A stretch of 64,000 bases of DNA from Oharaeibacter diazotrophicus (GCF_004362745.1 NZ_SNXY01000006.1:1364001-1428000), one strand, 5' to 3'; counted from the stretch's first letter, positions 10,536-21,076 are shown. Numbers and translations are program-made. The notes: generated from the letters alone by a model not told the origin.

Positions 10536-11119
10536 GCGCCGCTCCCCTCCGCCGGTCCCGCCATGTGCCGTGCCCAGCCGATGAGGTAGGCCGCCGCCGA
10601 ACCGATCGTCAAGGCGGCGACGATCCAGCCGAGCGCCGGAACCACCGGTCCGAGGGCGATGCCGAGGCCGAGTTCCCCGAGGACGACGGCCGCGAACAGG
10701 ATCTGCGCCGCCGTGTTGGTCTTGGAGATGAGCAGCGGCACGATCGGCACCGGCCGGGTCACGATCCACGACAGGATCACGCCGCCGACGATCAGCACGT
10801 CGCGGCTGACCACCAGCAGCACCAGCCAGGCCGGGATCGCGCCGACGATGCCGAGCGTGACGTAGATCGAGACCAGCAGTGCCTTGTCCGCGACCGGATC
10901 GAGATAGCGGCCGAGTTCGCTCGCCTGCCCCGGCACGTGGCGGGCGATCGCCCCGTCGACGGCGTCGGAGATGCCGGCGGCGACGAACAGCGCGAAGGCG
11001 GCGCCGTAGTCGCGGTCCATCAGCAGCAGCACGACCACCGGCACCGCCACGAGGCGGACCAGGGTGATGATGTTCGGCAGCGTCAACTCGACCCCGCGTC
11101 CTTCGCGCCCCGAGATCAC
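10532..11119 (-). CDS. CDP-alcohol phosphatidyltransferase family protein (PgsA-like)
   Basis: Inner-membrane enzyme that transfers a phosphatidyl group from CDP-diacylglycerol to an alcohol. The signature D..DG..AR..G...D...D is seen in DAVDGAIARH through LGRYLDPVADK, near residues 48-75, and the rest is about five to six hydrophobic helices. It begins the leftward operon that continues into the permease, hda, ppk and ppx. The most upstream start is GTG 11119; a TTG about 11 codons later (before TLPNIITLVRL) has a better-placed AAGGA and may be the real start. Glycerol-3-phosphate is the likely acceptor, but the sequence does not settle this. Confidence 0.88.
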   Translation of the reverse strand: MISGREGRGVELTLPNIITLVRLVAVPVVVLLLMDRDYGAAFALFVAAGISDAVDGAIARHVPGQASELGRYLDPVADKALLVSIYVTLGIVGAIPAWLVLLVVSRDVLIVGGVILSWIVTRPVPIVPLLISKTNTAAQILFAAVVLGELGLGIALGPVVPALGWIVAALTIGSAAAYLIGWARHMAGPAEGSGA

Positions 11120-11277
11120 CGTGACATGGGGATCGGCCGGCGTCCATCAATGCGGAATCGCCCGCGGACGTTCCGATTCCGTGGGCGGCGGGCGGATCTG
11201 CGGCGGATTGGTCTTGAGTTCGGTGCGAGATTGCGGTTCTTGGCCCCAAATCCCAAGTCCACGAAGGGCCAGTCGGC

Positions 11278-12338
<1,061 letters not shown>

Positions 12339-12342
<4 letters not shown>

Positions 12343-13493
12343 CCACGCGGGCGCGCGCCTGCACGACGTCCTCCGTCGGCACGCGCCTGCGTCGCGCCGT
12401 CGAACTCTTGCGTGCCCGTGCGGACGCGCTCGCCTTCCTGGTCCGTCTCGCCGCGGCCGTCGCCCTGCACCGCCGCAGCGCGGCGCGCTGCTTCTGCTTC
12501 GCCGTCTCGCGCAACAAGCACGCCGCCGTGCGGGCCGAGCATCCCGCGGCGCGGATCGTGTCCTGCCGCATCCACAAGGTGGGCGACGGCTATGCCGAGC
12601 AGCCCGCCTTCGTCCGGCGCGCCGCCCGGCGCCTCGTCCGCGCTGCCCATGCCGCCGGCATGCCGATCGCCGTATGGGGCTACGCGGACCGCCTCGCCCT
12701 CGGCGTCGACTTCGCCGGCGACGCGCCGGTGGAGCGGCTGGAGCGCGCGGTCTGGGGCCCGCCCGTCGATTCCGACGCGCCGGTGTTCGCCTACGTGCTC
12801 GACCGTGGGGCCCCGTATTTCGACGGCCGCCGGGCCACCGACCTCGAACGGGCGGCCGAAACGGTCGGCGACGCCGAGCTGGCCGAGGACGACGCCCTGC
12901 TCGACCGCCTGCTCGCCGGCCGCTTTCAGAAATACGCCGGCCTCGGCGGCGACCTCGCCGTCGATCTCGGCCCCGAGGACCTGGTGATCGCCGGCCAGTG
13001 CGTCGGCGACGCCGCCTGGATCGAGACCGACGCCCTCGTCGAGGACAACGTCGCGCTGGTGCTCGCCGCCGTCGCCGATATCCCCGCCCGACGCGTGTTC
13101 TACAAGCCCCATCCGTTCAACCGCACCAAAGCGGCCGATCGCGAGCGCCTCGCGGCTGTACCCGGTCTCGTCCAGCTCGACCCGGCCACGGCCTTCGCCG
13201 CCATCGTCGAACGTCGGCCGAAGATCGCCGTCGCGACGTCCGGCGCCGGGCTCGAGGCGGCGGTGCGCGGCTGCGAAGTGCACACCTTCGGCACCTCCTT
13301 CTATTCGCACCGAGGCTTCACGGTCGACCGCACCGTCTGCGACCGCCGCCGGCGCCGTCTCGACGCGCGCGCGATGCTCGCGGTGACCCTGTTCCATTAC
13401 ACGCGCTACGCCGACCGTGCCGCCGGGCGTGCGCTCGCCGCCCGCGAGGCGGTCGAGCGCATCCTCGGCGCGCCGGCAGGAGGACGTCCTTGA
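12339..13493 (+). CDS. KpsC-like capsule polysaccharide synthesis protein (Kdo-transferase family)
   Basis: A 384-residue protein of the Capsule_synth family. The C-terminal half carries [11 protein letters not shown] and then [22 protein letters not shown], matching the KpsC-type pattern KPHP..., GxEAxxRGxxVxTFGxxFYxxxG(L/F)T. KpsC and KpsS build the beta-linked poly-Kdo anchor of group 2 capsules, so a role in capsule or glycolipid assembly is likely. Known KpsC proteins have two transferase domains; this gene would encode only one. It is translationally locked between purM (ATGA overlap) and purN (TTGA overlap), an unexpected location. The N-terminal 60 residues are Arg/Ala-rich and not recognisable. 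Confidence 0.72.
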
Positions 13494-14152
13494 GCCAAGA
13501 CAAGTGCCCTGTCGGCGTCCTGATCTCGGGGCGCGGCTCCAACATGGCGGCGCTGGTCGAGGCCGCCGAAGCGCCCGGCTATCCCGCCCGCATCGCCGTG
13601 GTGATCGCCAACAAGGCCGACGCGGCCGGGCTCGACTTCGCCCGCGCCCGCGGCATCCCGGCGATCGCCGTGCCGCACCGCGACTTCGCCGACAAGGCCG
13701 CGTTCGAGACCGCGATGACCGCCGAGCTCGAGCGCCACGGCGTCGAGCTGGTCTGCCTCGCCGGTTTCATGCGGCTGCTGTCGCCGGTGTTCATCGAACG
13801 CTGGCGCGACCGGCTGATCAACATCCATCCGTCGCTGTTGCCGGCCTACCGCGGGCTGCACACCCACGAGCGCGCCCTCGCCGACGGCGTCCGTGTCGCC
13901 GGCTGCACCGTGCATTTCGTGGTGCCCGAGGTCGACGCCGGCCCGATCGTCGCCCAGGCCGCCGTGCCGGTGATGCCCGGCGACGACGCCGACGCCCTCT
14001 CCGCCCGCGTCCTCGCCGCCGAGCACCGCCTCTACCCGCACGCCCTCGCCCTGGTGGCGAGCGGCGCGGCCCGCGTCGAGGGCGGCGCCGTCGTGCTCAC
14101 CGGCGTCGGCGCGGCGCCCGCCCCGCTGATCGTCCCGCCGATCCCGTCCTGA
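13490..14152 (+). CDS. purN: Phosphoribosylglycinamide formyltransferase
   Basis: Transfers a formyl group from 10-formyl-tetrahydrofolate to GAR in purine synthesis. The 220-residue product shows VLISGRGSNM, CLAGFMRLLSP, the catalytic INIHPSLLPAYRGLHTHE (Asn and His) and HFVVPEVDAGPIV (catalytic Asp). The start is TTG 13490, overlapping the previous stop as TTGA and preceded by a strong AGGAGGA six bases upstream, which decides the start. It is the last gene of the purM-kpsC-like-purN unit and is followed by a strong hairpin. Confidence 0.97.
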   Translation: MSQDKCPVGVLISGRGSNMAALVEAAEAPGYPARIAVVIANKADAAGLDFARARGIPAIAVPHRDFADKAAFETAMTAELERHGVELVCLAGFMRLLSPVFIERWRDRLINIHPSLLPAYRGLHTHERALADGVRVAGCTVHFVVPEVDAGPIVAQAAVPVMPGDDADALSARVLAAEHRLYPHALALVASGAARVEGGAVVLTGVGAAPAPLIVPPIPS

Positions 14153-14161
14153 GAACGCGTC

Positions 14162-14190
14162 GACGGGGACGGGCATCGCCCGTCCCCGTC
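14162..14190. terminator. Perfect 13-bp hairpin between convergent purN and subtilase genes
   Basis: GACGGGGACGGGC (14162-14174), loop ATC, then GCCCGTCCCCGTC (14178-14190). It lies 10 bp after the purN stop and 38 bp from the end of the convergent protease gene, so it can serve both strands. There is no long T-run, only TCTCT on the plus side. Confidence 0.75.
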
Positions 14191-14228
14191 TCTCGCCGCC
14201 CGGTCGCGGGCCGGCCCGTGCGGGCGGG

Positions 14229-15959
14229 TCAGCGCACGACCAGACGGACCCGGAGGGTGGCGACGTCGCCGATCGCGTCGCGGTTCACCACCTTGATGTT
14301 GCCGTCGTAGGTGCCGGCCGGCAGGAAGAAGGCGGCGGCGGAGGGGCGCACGGTGATCCGGGTCGAGCTGCCGGCGGCGATCGAACCGGAGCCGACGCTG
14401 GTCTCGAGGAAGACCGGCACGTCGCGGACCTCGAAGCCGAGCCGGGAGCCGGTGGCGCGGATCGTGAAGCTGCGGCCGGCCGGCGAGAACGAGGTCAGGC
14501 TGGACTTGGTCAGGATCTGGCGCGCGGTCGGCGCGGCCGACAGGTCGGGATTCTCGGCGCGGACCTTGGCGGCGGCGTCGTCGAGTTCGATGCGGGAGCG
14601 GATCAGCGTGCCGCCCGGGCGGGTGTCGCGGATCGGCCGGCCGGTGGCCTTCAGCGCGGCCTCGATGCGGGCGACGGTGGCGGTCGGCTCGACGCTCTTG
14701 ATCGCGGCGAAGGCGGCGGCGACGTGCGGCGTCGCCATCGAGGTGCCCTGCAGCCCGGCGAAGCCGCCGCCCGGCACCGACGACTGGATCACCGAGCCCG
14801 GCGCCAGCAGATCGACCATCCGGTTCATGTTCGAGAAAACCGAGACGCGGTCGGTGGCGGTGTCGGTCGAGCCGACGGTGACGGCGCTCGAGATGCAGGC
14901 CGGCGAGCCGACCGCGTCGGTGAAGCCGTCGTTGCCGGAGGCGATCACGGTGGCGACGCCGCGGCTGCGCAGGGCGTCGATCTGCGCCTTCATCAGGCCG
15001 TTGACGAGGTCGCAGTCGCCGGTGTTGCGGCCGCCGCCGAGGCTCATGTTGACGGCGGCGATCGGCGTGCCCGGCAGGTCGGCGCGGTTGACCCGCTCGA
15101 TGACGAAGCCGAGCGCGTCGAGGAGGTCGAGGCCGTTGAAGCGCACGCAGGGGGCGCGCTCGTTGCCGCAGTCCACGACCATCGAGCCGGCCATGATCGG
15201 CAGGATCTTCGCGCCCGGCGCGACGCCCCGGCGCGGCCCGGTGGCGGTGCGGTTGACGCCGGCGACGATGCCGGCGACGTGGGTGCCGTGGAAGCAGCCG
15301 CTGACCAGCGGGCCGCAGTCGTCGCCGGCACCGGTGGCGATCTCGGTGTCGCCGCCCGAGGGGCAGAGGCTCGACATCACGAAGGGGATGTTGGACGAGA
15401 AGCAGGCCTGCTTCAGGGTGACCTTGCCCCTGAGGAACGGGTGGTCGAGGTCGACGCCGGTGTCGATCACCGCGACGGCGGTGTTGCGGCCGTCCGCGCC
15501 CGCCGCGATCGCCGCCGGCGCACCGATCCGCGGCAGGCTGGCGTCGAGGGTCGGCGAGAACACCTGCTCGAGCTGGATCGCGGTGACGGCGGGATCGGCG
15601 GCGAGCTCGGCGAGTTCGGCCGCCGTCACCGTCACCGAGAAGCCCGGGGCGTAGCGCGAGCGCTTGATCGCCATCCGCTTTGCCGTGGTGCCGGCGAGGG
15701 CCGCGGTGCCGAGGGCCGAGCGGATCCGGGTCGTCTGCTCGCCCGGCAGCGCCGCGAGGTAGCCGTCCGGCACGCCGGCCCAGTGCGGCAGGTCCTTGCC
15801 GTTCCAGGCTGTGGCGTAGCGCACGGTGACGCGCACGCTGCCCTCGGCCTTCAGCCGGGCGTCGATGGCGGCGCCGTCCTGCACCACGGCGGCGGCGCCG
15901 GCGGAAAGGGTGGAAGCCGCGAGCAGGCAGGCGGCGAGGAAGGTCCTGGGCGTGGTCAC
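14229..15959 (-). CDS. Secreted subtilisin-like serine protease (S8)
   Basis: A 576-residue exported peptidase. Residues 1-22 form a signal peptide (TFLAACLLAASTLSAGAAA). Residues about 30-140 look like a propeptide. The catalytic domain has Asp166 in AVIDTGVDLDHP, His224 in HGTHVAGIVAG, the oxyanion Asn343 in IASGND and Ser407 in GTSMATPHVAAA, so all key residues are intact. The last 110 residues form a beta-rich domain resembling pre-peptidase (PPC) C-terminal domains. Several Cys residues suggest disulfides outside the cytoplasm. Start GTG 15959. It stands alone, convergent with purN and upstream of nothing in the same operon. Confidence 0.93.
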   Translation of the reverse strand: MTTPRTFLAACLLAASTLSAGAAAVVQDGAAIDARLKAEGSVRVTVRYATAWNGKDLPHWAGVPDGYLAALPGEQTTRIRSALGTAALAGTTAKRMAIKRSRYAPGFSVTVTAAELAELAADPAVTAIQLEQVFSPTLDASLPRIGAPAAIAAGADGRNTAVAVIDTGVDLDHPFLRGKVTLKQACFSSNIPFVMSSLCPSGGDTEIATGAGDDCGPLVSGCFHGTHVAGIVAGVNRTATGPRRGVAPGAKILPIMAGSMVVDCGNERAPCVRFNGLDLLDALGFVIERVNRADLPGTPIAAVNMSLGGGRNTGDCDLVNGLMKAQIDALRSRGVATVIASGNDGFTDAVGSPACISSAVTVGSTDTATDRVSVFSNMNRMVDLLAPGSVIQSSVPGGGFAGLQGTSMATPHVAAAFAAIKSVEPTATVARIEAALKATGRPIRDTRPGGTLIRSRIELDDAAAKVRAENPDLSAAPTARQILTKSSLTSFSPAGRSFTIRATGSRLGFEVRDVPVFLETSVGSGSIAAGSSTRITVRPSAAAFFLPAGTYDGNIKVVNRDAIGDVATLRVRLVVR

Positions 15960-16069
15960 GGGCGTTGCTCCGACGATCGATCCGGACCGCTACGGGCCCG
16001 TTGCCACCAATCTCGCCGAGCCACGCCCGCCGCGCTGTTTCCACGGGAACAAGGGGTTGGCGACCGCGC

Positions 16070-16109
16070 AAACGAAAACGACCGGCCCGCGGCGGCGGAA
16101 CCGGTCGTT
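16070..16109 (-). terminator. Rho-independent terminator after fabI
   Basis: Read on the minus strand, AACGACCGG (16109-16101) pairs with CCGGTCGTT (16085-16077) around a GC-rich loop, followed by TTTTCGTT (16078-16071). It lies 38 bp after the fabI stop and is a normal stem plus T-run. Confidence 0.75.
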
Positions 16110-16146
16110 CGATCGGATCATCCGAAATGGCTGGGTGCGCGCCCGC

Positions 16147-16962
16147 TCAGTCCTTGACGACGCTGATGTCCGGGGCGTCGACCGCCTTCATGCCGACGAC
16201 GTGGTAGCCGCTGTCGACGTGGTGGACCTCGCCGGTGACGGCGCGGCCGAGGTCGGACAGGAAGTAGACGGCGCTGTCGCCGACCTCCTCGATCGTGACC
16301 GTGCGGCGCAGCGGCGCGTTGTACTCGTTCCACTTCAGAATGTAGCGGAAGTCGCCGATGCCGGAGGCGGCGAGTGTCTTGATCGGGCCGGCCGAGATGG
16401 CGTTGACGCGGATGCCCTTCGGGCCGAGGTCGACGGCGAGATACTTCACGCTGGCCTCGAGCGCGGCCTTGGCGACGCCCATGACGTTGTAGTGCGGCAT
16501 CACCTTCTCGGCGCCGTAATAGGTCAGCGTCAGGATCGAGCCGCCGTCGGTCATCAGCTTCTCGGCGCGCTGGGCGATCGCCGTCAGCGAATAGGCCGAG
16601 ATGTTCATGGTGCGGGCGAAGTTGTCCGGCGTGGTGTCGACGTAGCGGCCGGTCAGCTCGTCCTTGTCGGAGAAGGCGATCGCGTGCACCAGGAAGTCGA
16701 GCTTGCCCCAGCGCGCCTCGACCTCGGCGAACACGGCGTCGATCGTGCTGCCGTCGGTGACGTCGCAATGGCCGACGACGATCGCGCCGAGTTCCTCGGC
16801 GAGCGGCTCGACGCGCTTCTTCAGGGCGTCGCCCTGGTAGGTCAGCGCCAGCTCGGCACCGGCTTCGCGACAGGCCTTGGCGATGCCCCAGGCGATCGAC
16901 CGGTTGTTCGCGACGCCCATGATCAGGCCGCGCTTGCCCGCCATCAGCCCGGAAACAGCCAT
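16147..16962 (-). CDS. fabI: Enoyl-[acyl-carrier-protein] reductase (NADH)
   Basis: Reduces trans-2-enoyl-ACP in the last step of each fatty acid elongation round. The 271-residue product is an atypical SDR of the FabI type: N-terminal KRGLIMGVANNRSIAWGIA (cofactor binding), HAIAFSDKDEL, and the catalytic Tyr-x6-Lys in YNVMGVAKA together with the preceding YYGAEK. A C-terminal LSDLGRAVTGEVHHVDSGYH closes the fold. ATG 16962 starts MAVSGLMAGKRG with AGGAG eight bases upstream; an in-frame extension to 17064 is not family-like. Single gene with its own terminator. Confidence 0.96.
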   Translation of the reverse strand: MAVSGLMAGKRGLIMGVANNRSIAWGIAKACREAGAELALTYQGDALKKRVEPLAEELGAIVVGHCDVTDGSTIDAVFAEVEARWGKLDFLVHAIAFSDKDELTGRYVDTTPDNFARTMNISAYSLTAIAQRAEKLMTDGGSILTLTYYGAEKVMPHYNVMGVAKAALEASVKYLAVDLGPKGIRVNAISAGPIKTLAASGIGDFRYILKWNEYNAPLRRTVTIEEVGDSAVYFLSDLGRAVTGEVHHVDSGYHVVGMKAVDAPDISVVKD

Positions 16963-17141
16963 CGTTCTCTCCTGAATACCAACCAAAGTCGCGGCCGCCC
17001 CGTATGGCACGGGGCTATTGCTTAGGCAAGAAGCCGCCTGGACGGGATGTCGCACTTTTCTCATCCGATTGTTACAAGGTCGGGGAGCCCTCCCGCCGGC
17101 GTCCGGCGAGCCCGTCCGCCCTCCGACCGAGCCCGCCGTCC

Positions 17142-18572
17142 ATGGCCGACGACAGCCTCTCCGCCTTCCTCGCCGGCGCCGCCGCCGCCATCGGCGCTCG
17201 CCACGTCGTCACCGATCCGGCCGATCAGGCGCGCCATCTGGTCGAGTGGCGCGGGCTCTATCGCGGCGAGACGCCAGCGGTGCTGCGGCCCGGCACCACC
17301 GCCGAGGTCGCCGAGATCGTCCGCCTCGCCGCCGCGACGCGGACGCCGCTGGTGCCGCAGGGCGGCAACACCGGCCTCGTCGGCGGTCAGATCCCGGTGC
17401 CCGGTGCCGGCGAGGTGGTGGTGTCGCTGGAACGGCTCGACCGGATCCGCGCCGTCGACGCCGCCGGCTACACCGTCACCGTCGAGGCCGGTGCGACGCT
17501 GGAGGCCGTCCACGCCGCGGCCGAAGCGGTCGACCGCCTGTTCCCGCTGACGCTGGCGTCCCAGGGCAGTTGCAGGATCGGCGGCAACGTCTCGACCAAC
17601 GCCGGCGGCACCGCCGTGCTCTCCTACGGCAACACCCGCGATCTCGTGCTCGGCCTCGAGGTGGTGCTCGCCGACGGCCGCGTCCTGAACGGGCTGCGCC
17701 GGCTGCGCAAGGACAACGCCGGCTACGACCTCAAGCAGCTGTTCATCGGCACGGAGGGCACGCTCGGGATCGTCACCGCGGCGGTGCTGAAGCTGCTGCC
17801 GCGCCCGCGCGAGGTCGCGGTCGCCTTCGTCGGGCTCGACGGGCCGGCCGAGGCGCTGGCGCTGCTCGCCCGTGCCCGCGACGAAGCCGGATCGTCGGTC
17901 ACCGGCTTCGAGGTGATGGCCGGCGGCGCGGTCGCCTTCGCGCTCCGCCATCTCGCCGGCGCGCGGCGGCCGACCGCGGCCGACCATCCCTGGTACGTGC
18001 TGGTCGAGATCTCCTCGGGGGCGGCCGACGGCACGGCGCGCCGCCTGCTCGAGACCGCCCTCGCCGAGGCGATCGAGGCCGGCGAGGTCGCGGACGCGGT
18101 CGTGGCCAGCAGCCTCGGTCAGGCCGCCGAGTTCTGGCGCCTGCGCCACGGCCTGTCGGAGGTTCAACGCCACGAGGGCGCCTCGATCAAGCACGACGTC
18201 TCGGTGCCGCTCGCCGACCTCCCCGCCTTCCTGGTCGAGGCGGAGGCCGCCGTCCGCGCCGCCTTCCCGGGCTGCCGCCCGGTGCCGTTCGGCCACATGG
18301 GCGACGGCAACATCCACTTCAACGTCAGCCAGCCCATCGGCGCCGACGGCGCGGCCTTCCTCGCCCGCTGGGACGAGATGAACGCCGTCGTCCACGCGGT
18401 GGTGCGGCGCTACGACGGCTCCGTCGCCGCCGAACACGGCGTCGGTCGCCTCAAGCGCGACCTGCTCGCCGAAACCCGCGACCCGGTCGAGATCGAACTG
18501 ATGCGCCGTCTCAAGACCACGCTCGATCCCCTAGGAATCCTGAATCCCGGACGGGTGATCCAGGCCCCCTGA
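17142..18572 (+). CDS. FAD-binding oxidoreductase, D-2-hydroxyacid dehydrogenase (GlcD/D2HGDH type)
   Basis: Flavoenzyme of the FAD_binding_4/FAD-oxidase_C family, oxidising a D-2-hydroxyacid such as D-2-hydroxyglutarate or D-lactate. The 476 residues show the PCMH FAD domain (LVPQGGNTGLVGGQIP, ASQGSCRIGGNVSTNAGG, YGNTRDLVLGLEVVLADG, GTEGTLGIVT) and the C-terminal substrate/metal part (FGHMGDGNIHFNV, AAEHGVGRLKRDLL, KTTLDPLGILNPGRV). ATG 17142 gives MADDSLSAFLAG, the family-length start. The exact substrate cannot be read from sequence. It is divergent from fabI and convergent with a small exported protein gene. Confidence 0.9.
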   Translation: MADDSLSAFLAGAAAAIGARHVVTDPADQARHLVEWRGLYRGETPAVLRPGTTAEVAEIVRLAAATRTPLVPQGGNTGLVGGQIPVPGAGEVVVSLERLDRIRAVDAAGYTVTVEAGATLEAVHAAAEAVDRLFPLTLASQGSCRIGGNVSTNAGGTAVLSYGNTRDLVLGLEVVLADGRVLNGLRRLRKDNAGYDLKQLFIGTEGTLGIVTAAVLKLLPRPREVAVAFVGLDGPAEALALLARARDEAGSSVTGFEVMAGGAVAFALRHLAGARRPTAADHPWYVLVEISSGAADGTARRLLETALAEAIEAGEVADAVVASSLGQAAEFWRLRHGLSEVQRHEGASIKHDVSVPLADLPAFLVEAEAAVRAAFPGCRPVPFGHMGDGNIHFNVSQPIGADGAAFLARWDEMNAVVHAVVRRYDGSVAAEHGVGRLKRDLLAETRDPVEIELMRRLKTTLDPLGILNPGRVIQAP

Positions 18573-18579
18573 GCCCGGC

Positions 18580-19341
18580 TCATTCCCCCGCCAGGAACGC
18601 CGTCCAGCGTCCGTCGGCGGCGATCTCGACGTGGAAGAAGCCGTAGGCGCCGGCCGCCCGCATGCCCTCGAAGTCGCCGGCGGTGAGGATGCGGAACAGT
18701 TCCACCATCTGCGGCGCCGTCAGCGCATCCAGGGGATAGCGCGCGAAATAGGGCCAGACGTAGCGCTCGTCCGCCGTGCCGGCGTCGACGCGGACCCAAC
18801 CGGCGTCGAGCACGTCGAGCAGGATGGCGAGCACCTCGCGGCCCTCCTCGTCGCCCGATTCGGCGCGCAGCACCTCGATCGGATCGCCGCCGTCGAGGCT
18901 GGAGACCCGCGTGGGCGGCGTCGCCCGCTCGATCAGCGCGCGCAGTTGCTCGGGGTCGCCGGTCCGCGCGGCGGCGATCACCGCCTCGCGGGTCGCCCGC
19001 ACGGCGGGGGGCAACGCTTCGGTGCCATAGCGGACCTCCGGCAGCGGCCCGGAATAGGGCTCGGCCGTGCTCGGGGCGCGCACGCCGTCCGGATCGTCCT
19101 CGACGGCGTCGGGTTCGGGCGGTTCGGCCGAGAACGGCGTGCCGTCCCTCGGGATCACCAGAGAGCCGCCGCCGGGCAGCGGCGGCGCCCCGCCCGTCGC
19201 CGGCTCCGTGACGCCGGCGGCGAGGCGGATCGGCGCCCGCGATTCGGCCGCGGCCACGCCGGTCGACAGCACCAGCGACGCCGCGAGCAGGACGGCGGCG
19301 CGGCGGAGGAGAACGGGCGTTGCGTCGAGGTCGGAGGTCAT
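18580..19341 (-). CDS. Exported hypothetical protein
   Basis: A 253-residue protein beginning at ATG 19341. After a short polar stretch with two Arg residues comes a hydrophobic segment AAVLLAASLVLSTGVAAAE ending in a plausible signal-peptidase site, so it is probably periplasmic. Residues about 35-115 are low-complexity and rich in Pro, Gly and acidic residues. The C-terminal 130 residues form a compact domain with TREAVIAAARTGDPEQLRALIE and RWTAFLAGE at the end. I do not recognise the family by name. Its stop is 7 bp from the end of the convergent dehydrogenase gene. Confidence 0.75.
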   Translation of the reverse strand: MTSDLDATPVLLRRAAVLLAASLVLSTGVAAAESRAPIRLAAGVTEPATGGAPPLPGGGSLVIPRDGTPFSAEPPEPDAVEDDPDGVRAPSTAEPYSGPLPEVRYGTEALPPAVRATREAVIAAARTGDPEQLRALIERATPPTRVSSLDGGDPIEVLRAESGDEEGREVLAILLDVLDAGWVRVDAGTADERYVWPYFARYPLDALTAPQMVELFRILTAGDFEGMRAAGAYGFFHVEIAADGRWTAFLAGE

Positions 19342-19533
19342 GCGAGGCGGATCCGGTCGGCGAGTCTCGAGGACGCGGCTGCCGACTCCTAGACGAATGC
19401 GCGCGCCCGACAAAGCGGGAAGCGGCATCGTGAGCCGCCGCGATGCGACGGCGGCTTCCCTTCGCGGCGGTCGGCCGTGCTAGGGTCCGGCGGCACGGCC
19501 CGCCGCGCCGCACCGAAGGAGTGGAACCACCGC

Positions 19534-20178
19534 ATGACCTTGGCGCAGTTGCTGTTCGCCGGCGCCGTGATCGGCCTGGTCATGGCCGTTCCCGTCGGGC
19601 CGGTGAACCTGCTCGCGATCTCGCGGACGCTGCGCTACGGCTTCGTCGCCGGTTTCGTGGCCGGGCTCGGCGGCATGGTCGCCGACACGCTGCTCGCCGC
19701 CATCGCCGCCTACGGCGTCACCTGGGTGATCGACTTCGTCGAGGGCAACGCCCGACCGATCCAGTTCGCCGGCGGCGTCCTGCTCCTGGTGATGGGGATC
19801 GCGGCGATGCGCTCGCATCCCCATCTCGACCGCGCCGCGGCGGTCGCCTCGTCGGGTGGCGTGCTGCGCGGCGGTGTCTCCGCCTTCTTCATGACGATGA
19901 CCAACCCGGGCGCGGCGCTCGCCATGCTCGCCCTTTTCGGCAGCCTCGGCGACATCGACGCCGACGGTCTGCAGGGCGCCCGCGCCGCGGCGGTGGTCGC
20001 CGGCGTCGCCGCCGGTTCGACGCTGTGGTGGTTCGTGCTCGCGAGCATCGTGCGCCACGTCCGCGGCCGCCTCGGCGACGCCTGGCTCCACGCGGTCAAC
20101 CGCACCGCCGGCATCGTGCTCGTGGTGTTCGGGGCGGGCCTGATCGCCAGCCTCGCCCTCGGCATCCGCCTGTTCTAG
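19534..20178 (+). CDS. LysE/RhtB-type amino acid exporter family protein
   Basis: A 214-residue inner-membrane protein with about six hydrophobic segments, the size and layout of LysE/RhtB exporters. Family features are the N-terminal GAVIGLVMAVPVGPVNLLAISRTLRYGF, the following GLGGMVADTLLAAIAAYG, and the central FFMTMTNPGAALAMLALF, where TNP is strongly conserved. The substrate is unknown. ATG 19534 follows GAAGGAG at a rather long spacing. Single gene, convergent with a small conserved gene 13 bp away. Confidence 0.9.
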   Translation: MTLAQLLFAGAVIGLVMAVPVGPVNLLAISRTLRYGFVAGFVAGLGGMVADTLLAAIAAYGVTWVIDFVEGNARPIQFAGGVLLLVMGIAAMRSHPHLDRAAAVASSGGVLRGGVSAFFMTMTNPGAALAMLALFGSLGDIDADGLQGARAAAVVAGVAAGSTLWWFVLASIVRHVRGRLGDAWLHAVNRTAGIVLVVFGAGLIASLALGIRLF

Positions 20179-20191
20179 ACCCGCCGCCGGC

Positions 20192-20461
20192 TCACTGCAG
20201 CGTGCGGTTCACCGTGTAGCCGCCGGAGGCGATCTTCTCGGGCAGCTCGCCGATCAGGTTGGCGACGCACTCCTCGCCGAAGCACTCCACCAGCGTCGCG
20301 ATCGCGGCGAACAGGGCGGCGTGGGCGACCGCGTCGACGGGAAGGCCGTCGGTCTCGGCGTCCTCGAAGGCGCGCTCCAGGTGACCCATGGCCCGCTGCT
20401 TGACGTTCTCGCCGGCTCCGACCTCGATCGGCTCGAACACCTCGTCCCGCATGTCGGACAT
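20192..20461 (-). CDS. Small acidic hypothetical protein
   Basis: An 89-residue acidic protein starting MSDMRDEVFEPIEVG at ATG 20461. It has one Cys-containing helix (LVECFGEECVANLIGELPEKI) and no membrane segment or known motif. GC and codon use match the neighbours and it fills the space between the LysE-type gene and a hairpin, so it is probably real. Function unknown. Confidence 0.65.
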   Translation of the reverse strand: MSDMRDEVFEPIEVGAGENVKQRAMGHLERAFEDAETDGLPVDAVAHAALFAAIATLVECFGEECVANLIGELPEKIASGGYTVNRTLQ

Positions 20462-20532
20462 CTCGACGCAACCTCGTCACGCACGGCCCGAATCCCGCCC
20501 GCGGCGGAACGATGACCGTCATGGCGACCCTA

Positions 20533-20552
20533 GCACCCGGCCCCCCGGGTGC
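20533..20552 (-). terminator. GC-rich hairpin after the TIGR02301-type operon
   Basis: GCACCCGG (20533-20540) pairs with CCGGGTGC (20545-20552) across a CCCC loop, 45 bp beyond the stop of the leftward operon that ends at 20597. No T-run follows, so this is a tentative terminator. Confidence 0.45.
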
Positions 20553-20596
20553 AAGACCAATGATTAATGTTCGTTAACGGCATTGCGGACACCCGG

Positions 20597-21076
20597 TTAA
20601 TCCGGGGGTAACCCTGCCGCGCCAGCCCCACCCGTGCCCGCGGCCCCGCCGCCGCGCCCGTCGGCGAGGCGCGAGCCGACCTCCGCGCCCTCGGCGAGAT
20701 AGCGTTGCAGCAGTGCGCGGGTGCGCGCGGTGCAGACCCGATGCACGGCCGCCAGCGTGCGCGTGCCGCGGTTGAAGGCGGCGACGTAGCGCCGGCGCTC
20801 CTCGGCTCCGAATCGCTGGGCGTCGACGATCGCCTCCATCCGCCCGCGCCACGCATCCGGCTCGGCGGTGCCGCAGAGCTGGTCGAGATAGGACGTCGCC
20901 CCGAGGATCTCGGCGAATCGGGTCAGGTCCGCCTCGAACGGGCGCGCGGCCGGCGCCGGATCGTCCGCGGCGGCGGCCGCGACGGTGGCGGCGAGGAGGA
21001 CGACGACGGCGGCCGCGGCACCCTGCATACCCTCCCTCCCCGCCCCGAATCGACGGCGCGCAGCCTCGCCCCTCAT
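20597..21076 (-). CDS. Small exported protein, TIGR02301-like
   Basis: A conserved alphaproteobacterial-type exported protein. From ATG 21076 it is 159 residues: an Arg-rich n-region, hydrophobic [18 protein letters not shown], then a helical domain with [41 protein letters not shown] and two Cys that could form a disulfide. The C-terminus is Gly/Ala-rich. ATG 21076 overlaps the Nudix stop (ATGA), which argues for this start; ATG 21028 has a better Shine-Dalgarno (GGGAGGGAGGG) but leaves a signal peptide without positive charge. Function unknown. Family assignment is from memory of its pattern and its neighbours. Confidence 0.75.
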   Translation of the reverse strand: MRGEAARRRFGAGREGMQGAAAAVVVLLAATVAAAAADDPAPAARPFEADLTRFAEILGATSYLDQLCGTAEPDAWRGRMEAIVDAQRFGAEERRRYVAAFNRGTRTLAAVHRVCTARTRALLQRYLAEGAEVGSRLADGRGGGAAGTGGAGAAGLPPD